Shown in pieces: positions 6,136 through 13,164 of a DNA stretch of 30,308 nucleotides. This DNA comes from an uncultured Clostridia bacterium (GTDB taxonomy: Bacteria; Bacillota; Clostridia; Oscillospirales; Acutalibacteraceae). Position 1 is the stretch's first letter, and each line of letters begins with the position of its first letter. Location: positions 1-30,308 of the forward strand of contig CALFPM010000133.1 of the NCBI GenBank assembly GCA_937919155.1, written 5' to 3'. The notes under the pieces were generated by a model. That model was not told where the DNA came from, did no database searches, and saw nothing but the letters and a program-made list of their open reading frames with translations. A program made the position numbers and the translations under genes.

Positions 6136-7695
6136 TCAATAACTTGCAAATTCTTTCAGTAATTCGGGAAGATTGCCGATATCTGAAAAAATCATAATCA
6201 AAGCCTTTAAAATCCACTTAAGACGGTAAATAAAATCATTTGCCGAGTTTTTGGTTACTTGCAGCTTCTGAGTGTTTTCAACAAAGTCCGTGGTTTTTAT
6301 AAATGTAAAATCACATTCTGCAGAGGAATGGTCGGATATTACTTTTCCGTTATCATCGGTAACCTCAACATACCTGAAATCGCTTACAACAACATCCACA
6401 CCGCCGCCGGATTTATACATAAATCTTTCAACTGAGTCCCAATTACCCCAGGCAGGAAGACCTGTTATATGCCACTCGTATAAGTTAAAATAGTCACCGC
6501 CGTTGTGATATTCTATCCATGCATCCTTTAAGCCACACTGCTGATAAAGCGTTTTATAAAGTGCGCCGTCATCTTCGTGAGTATGCATATGGTTGTTGAA
6601 ATCCCCCGTCACAATTACAGGTCTGTCATTTTCGGCGGAACGTGCCTGAATAAATTCGGCAAGCTGTTTATACTGACTTGTTCTTGCGGCAATTGAACCC
6701 TCTCCGCCGTAAGCATCTGCGTGCAGATTGTAAAAATCGACATAAATGCCGTTGCCGATATCGATAACGGTATAGACAAAGCCTTTTGGTGTGAGTTCAT
6801 CGGAACCGTCTGAAACAATACCGCTCGCTTCGTTCCAGCTGACTCGTGTTTCGTTATAAACAGGCATATTTTTTGTAAATATATTAAGCCCGTCACCTCC
6901 GGGAATACCGCCCGTGTGGTTGGTCATATATTCAAAGCCGCTCATACCGTCAACAAGATGTTTATGGTATCCGAAATCCTCCTGAACGGCAACAATATCA
7001 AAACCGTTTTGTGAAAGATATTTGCCCGCCGCCTTTTGATTGGCAATTACATTGTCGCCTGAAAGGAACCCGAAGGGCAGACCCGCAACATTGAAGTTGA
7101 CTGTTCTGAGAATTTGCTTTTCGGCTTTATCGTAATCGTAAACCTTTATGTCAAAGCATTCCGTAAATTCTTCTCCGCTGCATATGTAGCTGAGTTTCCA
7201 ATAAATTCTGTCAATTTCTTTGAAACCATCAACACCCTGACCCTTAAGATAATCTCTGTATAAAACACCGTATTCATCCTGCTCGGCAATTGTTCCGATT
7301 CGTCTGAAGGTCAAAGGTTGGTTATAGTCAATATTTCCGTCCTCATCTTTTTCCCAATAAGACGGATTATCCGTGTCGTTAAGAGTAAAACCGCGCCAAT
7401 CGGATTCGCCGTTGAGCGATACCTTGCATTCTATTTCTGTAGTTCCTGCAGGAAAGACAAAGGTGTAGGAGAGGTCGTTGAGCTCACGGGATATGGTATA
7501 ATCACCCGCATCGCTTTTTTCTTTGATATCGTAAGACTGATGGCTGGTGAATTCCATCTGATAAAGCGTTGATTTGTAGAGAAAAGGGGCTATTTCGATC
7601 TGAACACTTTTTTCGGTTTCAACGTTTTCGGCATGAGCAATTATACCCGTCAAAGCAATTACAATCGTGAGAATAAAACAAAAAAATTTCTTCAC
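6136..7695 (-). CDS. Secreted endonuclease/exonuclease/phosphatase (EEP) family protein
   Basis: This 519-residue protein starts with a signal peptide (hydrophobic 4-20, likely cut after AHA at 20-22). Residues 25-190 form an unrecognised, probably beta-rich N-terminal domain. Residues 195-467 carry the EEP (DNase I/sphingomyelinase-like) catalytic motifs: N202 in FNVAGLP, E239 in AVQED, H325 in NLHADA, D365 and N367 in GDFNN, and D455-H456 in SDHSS. All key metal and catalytic residues are present, so an active extracellular phosphodiesterase (nuclease, sphingomyelinase-like or related) is likely; the substrate is unknown. The last 35 residues form a hydrophobic or amphipathic tail. The start codon is GTG, preceded by GGAGAG. 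Confidence 0.82.
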   Translation of the reverse strand: MKKFFCFILTIVIALTGIIAHAENVETEKSVQIEIAPFLYKSTLYQMEFTSHQSYDIKEKSDAGDYTISRELNDLSYTFVFPAGTTEIECKVSLNGESDWRGFTLNDTDNPSYWEKDEDGNIDYNQPLTFRRIGTIAEQDEYGVLYRDYLKGQGVDGFKEIDRIYWKLSYICSGEEFTECFDIKVYDYDKAEKQILRTVNFNVAGLPFGFLSGDNVIANQKAAGKYLSQNGFDIVAVQEDFGYHKHLVDGMSGFEYMTNHTGGIPGGDGLNIFTKNMPVYNETRVSWNEASGIVSDGSDELTPKGFVYTVIDIGNGIYVDFYNLHADAYGGEGSIAARTSQYKQLAEFIQARSAENDRPVIVTGDFNNHMHTHEDDGALYKTLYQQCGLKDAWIEYHNGGDYFNLYEWHITGLPAWGNWDSVERFMYKSGGGVDVVVSDFRYVEVTDDNGKVISDHSSAECDFTFIKTTDFVENTQKLQVTKNSANDFIYRLKWILKALIMIFSDIGNLPELLKEFASY

Positions 7696-7822
7696 AGCAA
7701 TCTCTCCATTGAATTAAGATAGATTTTGTTATATGATAACATATTCTGCACCGAAAATGTTAGCAATTTGTGAACAAAGGTTTTTACGGGTTAGGATTTA
7801 ACATCTTTACTCCGACCAAAAC

Positions 7823-7861
7823 AAAAATCCGAACACATCGTTTTGATGCATTCGGATTTTT
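7823..7861. terminator. Bidirectional terminator downstream of the rhomboid gene
   Basis: An 11-bp stem (7823-7833 with 7851-7861) including ATCCGAA/TTCGGAT, with A-run and T-run flanks and an inner CATC/GATG stem. It lies 16 bases beyond the rhomboid stop on the minus strand. Confidence 0.75.
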
Positions 7862-7876
7862 TGCCTTTATTTTATG

Positions 7877-8461
7877 TTATATAAGAATAAAGCCCATCAG
7901 AACACCGCCGACAAATCCTGAAATATGTTCAAATGCGGTAGCTTTGCCTACAAGCATTCCGCCGACTGTGTAAATTGCCAGAACTATCAACGCTATTGCA
8001 GGCACGGGAGAAAAGAAAACGGTTGAATTTCTGACGGCGAGCATAACAAACACTGCAATCAGACCGTAAATTCCCGTTGATGCACCTTCACCTTCCTGAA
8101 GCTTATATACAAATGCCATAAACAATCCCGAAACGAACACAGAACCGATGAAGCAGAGCAATGTTTTTGCCGCCCCAAGCTGAGACTCAACGGCATAACC
8201 CACAATGAGGGTTGCGGTTACGTTTGAAATGATGTGCCATGTTCCGATGTGGAGAAGGGATGACGACACCAGACGCCATGCCTGTCCCTTTCTGATTTTC
8301 TTTTCGGACAGATGCAGAGCGTGATTTATGCAGCCTTTGTTGTGCCCTGTCCAAAGTTTTTCTTTAAGCGTTACTGATTCTGTTTTTGGGATTGCGATGA
8401 AATTATCAATGATATAAATTAAAACTATAATCGCGCAGAATGATAATGTAAAAACAGGCAT
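7877..8461 (-). CDS. Rhomboid family intramembrane serine protease
   Basis: This 194-residue polytopic membrane protein has six hydrophobic segments. Rhomboid hallmarks are visible: the H71-x4-H76-x3-N80 pattern in WRLVSSSLLHIGTWHIISN, the catalytic Ser in GEGASTGIYG (S128), and the catalytic His in AFEHISGFVGG (H179). The Ser-His dyad is intact, so it should cleave membrane-spanning substrates. A soluble-looking segment (residues 25-58) lies between TM1 and TM2. The ATG at 8461 follows AAGGAG, and a strong promoter lies at 8497-8525. It is divergent from the 8640 gene. Confidence 0.9.
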   Translation of the reverse strand: MPVFTLSFCAIIVLIYIIDNFIAIPKTESVTLKEKLWTGHNKGCINHALHLSEKKIRKGQAWRLVSSSLLHIGTWHIISNVTATLIVGYAVESQLGAAKTLLCFIGSVFVSGLFMAFVYKLQEGEGASTGIYGLIAVFVMLAVRNSTVFFSPVPAIALIVLAIYTVGGMLVGKATAFEHISGFVGGVLMGFILI

Positions 8462-8496
8462 AATTTATTCTCCTTTATAGGAACTGTCTTATTATG

Positions 8497-8525
8497 ATTG
8501 TAACAGTATACATATGATTTGTCAA
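8497..8525 (-). promoter_or_regulatory. Sigma-A promoter of the rhomboid gene
   Basis: On the minus strand: perfect TTGACA (8520-8525), 17-base spacer, TACAAT (8497-8502). Confidence 0.8.
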
Positions 8526-8557
8526 AGATTTTGCATCTTAACCCCCGCTTTTAAAAA

Positions 8558-8573
8558 GTGCACAATTATGCAC
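8558..8573. promoter_or_regulatory. Inverted repeat between divergent promoters (possible operator)
   Basis: GTGCACAATTATGCAC equals its own reverse complement at 14 of 16 positions. It lies upstream of the -35 boxes of both divergent genes (rhomboid and the 8640 membrane protein), where an activator could bind. No regulator gene is adjacent, so this is inference. Confidence 0.35.
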
Positions 8574-8590
8574 CGTTGGAACGAAAACCA

Positions 8591-8619
8591 TTGATTTCTC
8601 CTTGCTTTCATGATAGAAT
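8591..8619 (+). promoter_or_regulatory. Putative promoter of the 8640 membrane protein
   Basis: TTGATT, 17-base spacer, TAGAAT, ending about 20 bases before the ATG. Confidence 0.6.
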
Positions 8620-8639
8620 AAAATCAAGAGGTGATATTT

Positions 8640-9542
8640 ATGGGTGATAAAAAAACAATAAAAATTTATATGGGCATCTGCAGTGCGGTTGCGCTTATTT
8701 ACGGGTTATGGATGTCTGTGTTTATGAGATGGGACCAATTTCCTTACATTATTCCCACAGAAGCGGATATGCTTTTACCGTCTGCGGACTTTGTTTCAAA
8801 ATTTGACGGCATGCTTCAGCAGCCGTTGTATGCCAACGCGGCAGTATATTGGATATGGGTTGTTGTTTCAACCCTGATTTTGTTTTCTTATGCATTCTTT
8901 ATCAAAAAGATACTGTTTGCCGAGAAAATCAGCAAAGGCACCACGGTTTTCTGCATGGCAAATCTTATCGCAGGTTTTGTTTTTATTACCTGGTACGGAT
9001 TTTTGAGCTTCCCTGAACAGTTCGGCAACATCCTGACCGATGTTACGGCAAGTATGCTGGGTCTGCGTTATCCCTGGGAATTCAGAATATGGGGTGTTCT
9101 TGCATCGCTCTCAATTTTCACAAACACACTCTATATGTACCGCAAAAACAACTATAAAGGCAAGGCAGGAGTTGTTGTCACATCTCTCGGATGCGCCGCA
9201 ATTTATGTAACAATCAATGTGCCTTCGGCAGGTCTTGACCTTGTTATGACCGCCCGTTGTTTATCCCATTGGGCAACCGCTCTTATCTTTGCGTTTTTGG
9301 GAGCGGCAGGTGTGATTATATTCCTTTTCCACAAGTCAAAACAGAAAGAAAAGAAATACATATTTGCAACTGTCTTTTTTGTTGCAGTGCTTATTCTTAT
9401 GCTTATTCTTCTCGTAACAGTCGGCAAGAGTGCATTCATTGAAAATCTGCCTATGTGGGTTGCTTATGCCTTGCTGTTCATAATCAATTTCACATCGCTT
9501 CTTGACAAAAAAGATGCCGCAAAAGAACTTGCGGTCAAATAA
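8640..9542 (+). CDS. Multi-pass membrane protein of unknown function
   Basis: I do not recognise the family. The 300-residue protein has about eight predicted membrane segments, starting at residues 7-28 and ending close to the C-terminus (MWVAYALLFIINF), with short basic cytoplasmic loops (YRKNNYKGK, HKSKQKEKK). A hydrophilic loop of about 40 residues (near residues 30-65, MRWDQFPYIIPTEAD...) follows the first segment and is probably external. No enzymatic motif is obvious. The ATG at 8640 is chosen because AGAGG lies 8 bases upstream; the in-frame GTG at 8631 overlaps that site. It has its own promoter and a strong terminator, so it is a single-gene unit. Confidence 0.8.
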   Translation: MGDKKTIKIYMGICSAVALIYGLWMSVFMRWDQFPYIIPTEADMLLPSADFVSKFDGMLQQPLYANAAVYWIWVVVSTLILFSYAFFIKKILFAEKISKGTTVFCMANLIAGFVFITWYGFLSFPEQFGNILTDVTASMLGLRYPWEFRIWGVLASLSIFTNTLYMYRKNNYKGKAGVVVTSLGCAAIYVTINVPSAGLDLVMTARCLSHWATALIFAFLGAAGVIIFLFHKSKQKEKKYIFATVFFVAVLILMLILLVTVGKSAFIENLPMWVAYALLFIINFTSLLDKKDAAKELAVK

Positions 9543-9547
9543 ACCTG

Positions 9548-9575
9548 AAAAGCACCTCCGAGGAGGTGCTTTTTT
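9548..9575 (+). terminator. Terminator of the 8640 gene
   Basis: An 11-bp stem (9548-9558 with 9563-9573), core AGCACCTC/GAGGTGCT, 4-base loop and T-run. Confidence 0.9.
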
Positions 9576-9599
9576 AACCTTGCAGAGTTTGGCGATTTA

Positions 9600-9608
9600 T
9601 GGTATAAT
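9600..9608 (+). promoter_or_regulatory. Extended -10 promoter of the OFA transporter gene
   Basis: TGGTATAAT is an extended -10 with a perfect TATAAT. A weak TTGCAG lies 17 bases further upstream (9580-9585). Confidence 0.65.
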
Positions 9609-9640
9609 TAGCGAGCTTAATTCAGACAAGGAGATTTTCG

Positions 9641-10855
9641 ATGAAAAACCTTAACAAAAGATGGCTTTATCTTGCCGCAGGTGTTTTTGCAATGCTCTTT
9701 TCGGGCGTGCTTTATGCCTGGTCAATTCTTAAAATACCTTTCAAAACGGAGTTCGGCTGGGCAGATTCCGTTCTTGCTCTTAATTTTACGCTGACAATGT
9801 GCTTTTTCTGCCTCGGTGCATTTTTCGGCAGCCTTATCTGCAAAAAAATCGGCCCGAAAATCACCCTCATTGTTGCAGGTGTGCTTGTAGGTGCAGGCTT
9901 CGGGCTGACGGGTCTTCTGACCGCAGAAACACCCGAGCTGATTTACCTTACATATGCGGTGCTTGCAGGCACGGGCATAGGAATTTCATATAATGTTGTT
10001 GTTTCAACCGTTTGTTCATGGTTTCCTGATAAAAAAGGCTTTTGCTCGGGTTGCCTGATGATGGGATTCGGCATCAGCACATTGCTGATGGGCAACGCGG
10101 TCAGCGTTATGTTTGAAACCCCCTCTTTCGGCAGAAGCGGAACATATTTTGCGCTTGCCGCAGTTGTTGCGGTTGTGCTTATCGTTGCGGGAATTATTCT
10201 CCGCCTCCCTCCCAAGGGCACGGAATTCCCTGCCCCCAAGGCAAGAAAAGCGGCAAAGAAAGAAGCTTTTGAAGTCCGTGATTTCTCAACGGCAGAAATG
10301 CTGAAAAGCTTCACTTTCTGGCGAGCATTTGCCTGCATGGCTTTTATGACCGCCGTTGGCAATTCGGTTATCAGCTTTGCCCGTGACCTTGTTATTTCTG
10401 TTGATGCGGCACCTGCCCTTGCAACAACACTTGTTGGCGTGCTTTCCGTTTGCAACGGTCTTGGCAGAATTCTGACGGGCGCGGTTTATGACGCTCTCGG
10501 CAGACGAACAACTATGATTTCCGCCAACATTCTGACCATCGTTGCCGCAGGAATCACTCTGATTGCAGTTCAGCTCCATTCACTGCCCGTTTGCATAATC
10601 GGTCTTTGCCTGACGGGTCTTTCATACGGCTCCTGCCCCACGGTAACATCCGCATTCACCGCATCGTTCTACGGTCAGAAGTATTTCTCCGTGAACTACA
10701 GCCTCACAAATTTCAACCTTATTGTTGCGGCGTTTATTGCAAATTTCAGCAACAGTCTGCTCGCATCAAGCGGCGGCTATGCAGCACCTTTCGTTATGCT
10801 GCTGATTCTTGCGGTTTGTGCGTTGGGACTCAATGTTTCCGTGCGTAAACCCTGA
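9641..10855 (+). CDS. MFS transporter, oxalate/formate antiporter (OFA) family
   Basis: This 404-residue protein has 12 hydrophobic segments in the usual 6+6 arrangement. The N-terminus (NKRWLYLAAGVFAMLFSGVLYAWSILKIPF) matches the OFA signature in the first membrane helix, and GxGxGxxYN (GTGIGISYNVVVSTVCSWFPDKKG) is the OFA-typical motif in helices 4-5. The second half has the MFS A-like motif in GRILTGAVYDALGRRT. Known members exchange oxalate/formate or carry other monocarboxylates; the substrate here is not determinable. The start follows AAGGAG. The TIR gene begins 32 bases after the stop with no terminator between, so the two are probably co-transcribed. Confidence 0.9.
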   Translation: MKNLNKRWLYLAAGVFAMLFSGVLYAWSILKIPFKTEFGWADSVLALNFTLTMCFFCLGAFFGSLICKKIGPKITLIVAGVLVGAGFGLTGLLTAETPELIYLTYAVLAGTGIGISYNVVVSTVCSWFPDKKGFCSGCLMMGFGISTLLMGNAVSVMFETPSFGRSGTYFALAAVVAVVLIVAGIILRLPPKGTEFPAPKARKAAKKEAFEVRDFSTAEMLKSFTFWRAFACMAFMTAVGNSVISFARDLVISVDAAPALATTLVGVLSVCNGLGRILTGAVYDALGRRTTMISANILTIVAAGITLIAVQLHSLPVCIIGLCLTGLSYGSCPTVTSAFTASFYGQKYFSVNYSLTNFNLIVAAFIANFSNSLLASSGGYAAPFVMLLILAVCALGLNVSVRKP

Positions 10856-10887
10856 TGGTTGTGATTTGAGAAAAAGGAGAAGAAAAA

Positions 10888-12693
10888 ATGCATGACGTAT
10901 TTATAAGTTATTCTCATAAGGATAAGTATATAGCTGATGGCATCTGTGCCAACCTTGAAGCCAATTCAATAAAATGTTGGTATGCTCCGAGAGATATTGA
11001 GCCGGGCAAAGAGTGGTCTGAATCCATAATGAACGCCTTGGCCAAAACAAAGGTATTTGTTCTTGTTTTCTCAAAGAATTCCAACCGTTCCGATCAGGTT
11101 TATAACGAAATAACCTCGGCAATAAAATACGGATGTCATATCATTCCTTTTTGTGTTGATTCCGTTGAAATGGAAGTTCGCCTTGCTTATTACCTCAACG
11201 CTGTCCATTGGTTGGATGCCACGGATGCGGCCTTGCTTGACAGCATTGAAAAGCTTTATGAGAAAATATATGTATACCTGAACGAGAAGCCTGCGGAAAA
11301 GTTTGTAAGAATTCCCGTCAAGGCAAAAAACAAGCGTGTGCGCAACATTGCTGTTGCCGCCGTTATAATTCTTCTTACTGTTCTTCTGGCTTTCTTTGTG
11401 GGAGTTTTTACGAAGGACGATGAGGCTCCTCCCCTGGAGGAGAACTCGGCTCAGGTGGGCGACATAATAGAATTCGGCACGCTTGCAAACCAACCCATTG
11501 AATGGAAGGTTATTGACAAAGAGGGTGACAGAATCCTCGTTGTAAGCCGTGAAGGTCTTTACAGCGAATTCTATAATCTGAACAGTGGTATATGCACCTG
11601 GGAGTCCTGCACATTAAGGAGCGAGCTGAATTCCCGATATTACGATATGTGGTTTACCGAAGAAGAAAAAGAAAATATTTTTGAAACACATCTTGATAAT
11701 CCCGGCAATTCGGTTTACGGAACCGAGGGCGGACGTTCAACCCGCGACAAGCTCTTCATCCTGAGCGTGGATGAGGTTCTGAAATATTTCCCCGAACAGG
11801 AGAATCGCAAGCTGATGAGCGCAGGTTACAGCTCGGAAACATACAACTGTTGGTGGGTACGTAACCCCGGCGAAAATCGTAATTCTGCCCTTTACGTTGA
11901 CGAAGAAGGCAATGTGGGCTATGAAATAGGCATAGATATGGAAATGGGAGTCGGCACAGCTGCAGCAGGCATGTTTTGGGTAAGACCTGCCATGTGGATA
12001 AAGTATGACGGCCCTGCTGAAGCGGAAACTACTGCCGCAGAAATAAAAATCACCAATGCGGGTACGGAAAAATCAGACGGATCATCCGATGGATTGAGCG
12101 TTGCCAAGCAGGGAGATATCGTTCTGTTCGGAAGCTATGAACAGGATAACAATATTCAGAACGGCAAGGAAGCCATTGAATGGGTTGTTCTGGAAGTAAC
12201 CGAATTCGGCGGAGCAAGAGAGCTTACCCTTATCAGCAAGAACTGCCTTGACCAAGTGAATATAACCTCGAATAATTACGGATATAATCTTTGGTACGAC
12301 AGCGTTGCCAGATCCTGGCTGAACGGTACATTTTACAGAGATGCTTTTAATTTTGAGGAAAGAGGGATGATACGACCTATTCTCGTACATACCGTTGATT
12401 TTTCCGAGGAACCGTCAGCAACAGTAGATACATCCGATAACGTGGTTTTGCTCAGTGAGGAACAGTATAAAAAATATTCCCATCTTCCGTTTGTCAGCCA
12501 ACTTTTACCTACTGAATATGCTTATGAAAACAGATGGAATGATACCGGTTGGTGGTTGATAGATACTTTATATACAGGTGATTTTACCGACAAGAATCTC
12601 TTGGTAACCTATGATGGTGAAATTTACAACGGTATGCAGAAATTCTCTGAGTATGCAAGACCTGTTATCAAGGTTATGGCAGAAACAAAATAA
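10888..12693 (+). CDS. Membrane-anchored TIR-domain protein with two DUF6273-like domains
   Basis: This 601-residue protein opens with a TIR domain (residues 1-130): DVFISYSHKDK at the start, WYAPRDIEPGKEW, VFVLVFSKNSNRS, then SDQVYNEI, whose E74 aligns with the catalytic Glu of TIR NADases. A basic stretch (KNKRVRN) precedes one membrane helix at about 154-174. The rest is predicted external and holds two related domains, about residues 188-375 (GDIIEFGTLANQPIEWKVI ... WWVRNPGE ... WVRPAMWI) and 405-600 (GDIVLFGSYEQ ... IEWVVLEV ... WWLIDT ... ARPVIKV). Both resemble DUF6273, which is related to formylglycine/C-lectin-like folds. An external sensing domain coupled to an internal TIR effector is the inferred logic. 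The start follows AAGGAG. A double hairpin follows the stop. Confidence 0.85.
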   Translation: MHDVFISYSHKDKYIADGICANLEANSIKCWYAPRDIEPGKEWSESIMNALAKTKVFVLVFSKNSNRSDQVYNEITSAIKYGCHIIPFCVDSVEMEVRLAYYLNAVHWLDATDAALLDSIEKLYEKIYVYLNEKPAEKFVRIPVKAKNKRVRNIAVAAVIILLTVLLAFFVGVFTKDDEAPPLEENSAQVGDIIEFGTLANQPIEWKVIDKEGDRILVVSREGLYSEFYNLNSGICTWESCTLRSELNSRYYDMWFTEEEKENIFETHLDNPGNSVYGTEGGRSTRDKLFILSVDEVLKYFPEQENRKLMSAGYSSETYNCWWVRNPGENRNSALYVDEEGNVGYEIGIDMEMGVGTAAAGMFWVRPAMWIKYDGPAEAETTAAEIKITNAGTEKSDGSSDGLSVAKQGDIVLFGSYEQDNNIQNGKEAIEWVVLEVTEFGGARELTLISKNCLDQVNITSNNYGYNLWYDSVARSWLNGTFYRDAFNFEERGMIRPILVHTVDFSEEPSATVDTSDNVVLLSEEQYKKYSHLPFVSQLLPTEYAYENRWNDTGWWLIDTLYTGDFTDKNLLVTYDGEIYNGMQKFSEYARPVIKVMAETK

Positions 12694-12710
12694 AAAAACA
12701 TGACGAAAAT

Positions 12711-12740
12711 AACGGCTTGCACAGATGTGCAAGCCGTTTC
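12711..12740 (+). terminator. Hairpin downstream of the TIR gene, probable terminator
   Basis: A 12-bp perfect stem (12711-12722 with 12727-12738), 4-base loop, but only a short T-tract (TTTC) after it. Confidence 0.65.
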
Positions 12741-12742
12741 AG

Positions 12743-12770
12743 CTTGTCGAAAAACTTGTTTTTCGGCAAG
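12743..12770. other. Second adjacent hairpin
   Basis: A 12-bp stem with one G-U pair (CTTGTCGAAAAA with TTTTTCGGCAAG) and a 4-base loop, directly after the first hairpin. No T-run follows. It may stabilise the 3' end of the TIR mRNA or of the convergent 64-residue gene. The rest of 12694-12807 shows nothing else. Confidence 0.5.
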
Positions 12771-12807
12771 GTGTGACCGTTGAGAAAAGAAGCTGAATGC
12801 CGTTTTC

Positions 12808-13002
12808 TTATGCCACAAGGAATTTATATTTTGCAACGCTCAGACCGTCACGGAAGAGGTAAAGCATAAGCGCGCCCGGTCCCGCGATGAAAAAACCGTA
12901 GCCGAGGGAAATGAAATAGACATACTTGTAAAAACCGATTGCGCTGATGAGCATTGCGGCGGCAAAAAGCAGCCAGAATGACAGGGGGATTGCTGCTGAC
13001 AT
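12808..13002 (-). CDS. Short membrane protein, possible truncated DUF1295-like gene
   Basis: This 64-residue protein has two hydrophobic segments (about 8-24 and 29-50, including GYGFFIAGPGALMLYLF). The start is well supported: ATG at 13002 after GGAG, with a promoter at 13035-13063. The sequence resembles, from memory, the first 50 or so residues of larger DUF1295 (steroid 5-alpha-reductase-like) membrane proteins, which normally exceed 250 residues. If so, this is the 5' stub of a deleted gene with an aberrant tail (from about FRDGLSVAKYK). A genuine small membrane protein is the alternative. Confidence 0.55.
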   Translation of the reverse strand: MSAAIPLSFWLLFAAAMLISAIGFYKYVYFISLGYGFFIAGPGALMLYLFRDGLSVAKYKFLVA

Positions 13003-13034
13003 ATTTTTTCTCCTTTGAAATTGTGATATTAATG

Positions 13035-13063
13035 ATTATACGGCAACGGTAAGTTTTATACAA
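13035..13063 (-). promoter_or_regulatory. Promoter of the 64-residue membrane gene
   Basis: On the minus strand: TTGTAT, 17-base spacer, perfect TATAAT, about 33 bases before the ATG. Confidence 0.65.
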
Positions 13064-13070
13064 TGTGTTT

Positions 13071-13098
13071 TTGACAAAATCGGAGGAAAATGTAATAT
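13071..13098 (+). promoter_or_regulatory. Putative promoter of the beta-galactosidase gene
   Basis: A perfect TTGACA with a 16-base spacer to TAATAT. Two additional TATAAT boxes (13127-13132 and 13134-13139) lie nearer the gene without clear -35 elements. The true start site is uncertain. An imperfect dyad around AAACAGTTGTTT (13104-13115) lies between them. Confidence 0.5.
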
Positions 13099-13164
13099 AG
13101 ACAAACAGTTGTTTTTATGCTATATTTATAATGTATAATTCTATCCCCCGAAAGGAAGATGAAA

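Noticed and set aside
13104..13115. AAACAGTTGTTT upstream of lacZ as a LacI-type operator
   Set aside because: The dyad is imperfect at its centre, lacks the central CG of typical LacI-family operators, and no regulator gene is adjacent. It is left as a note only.
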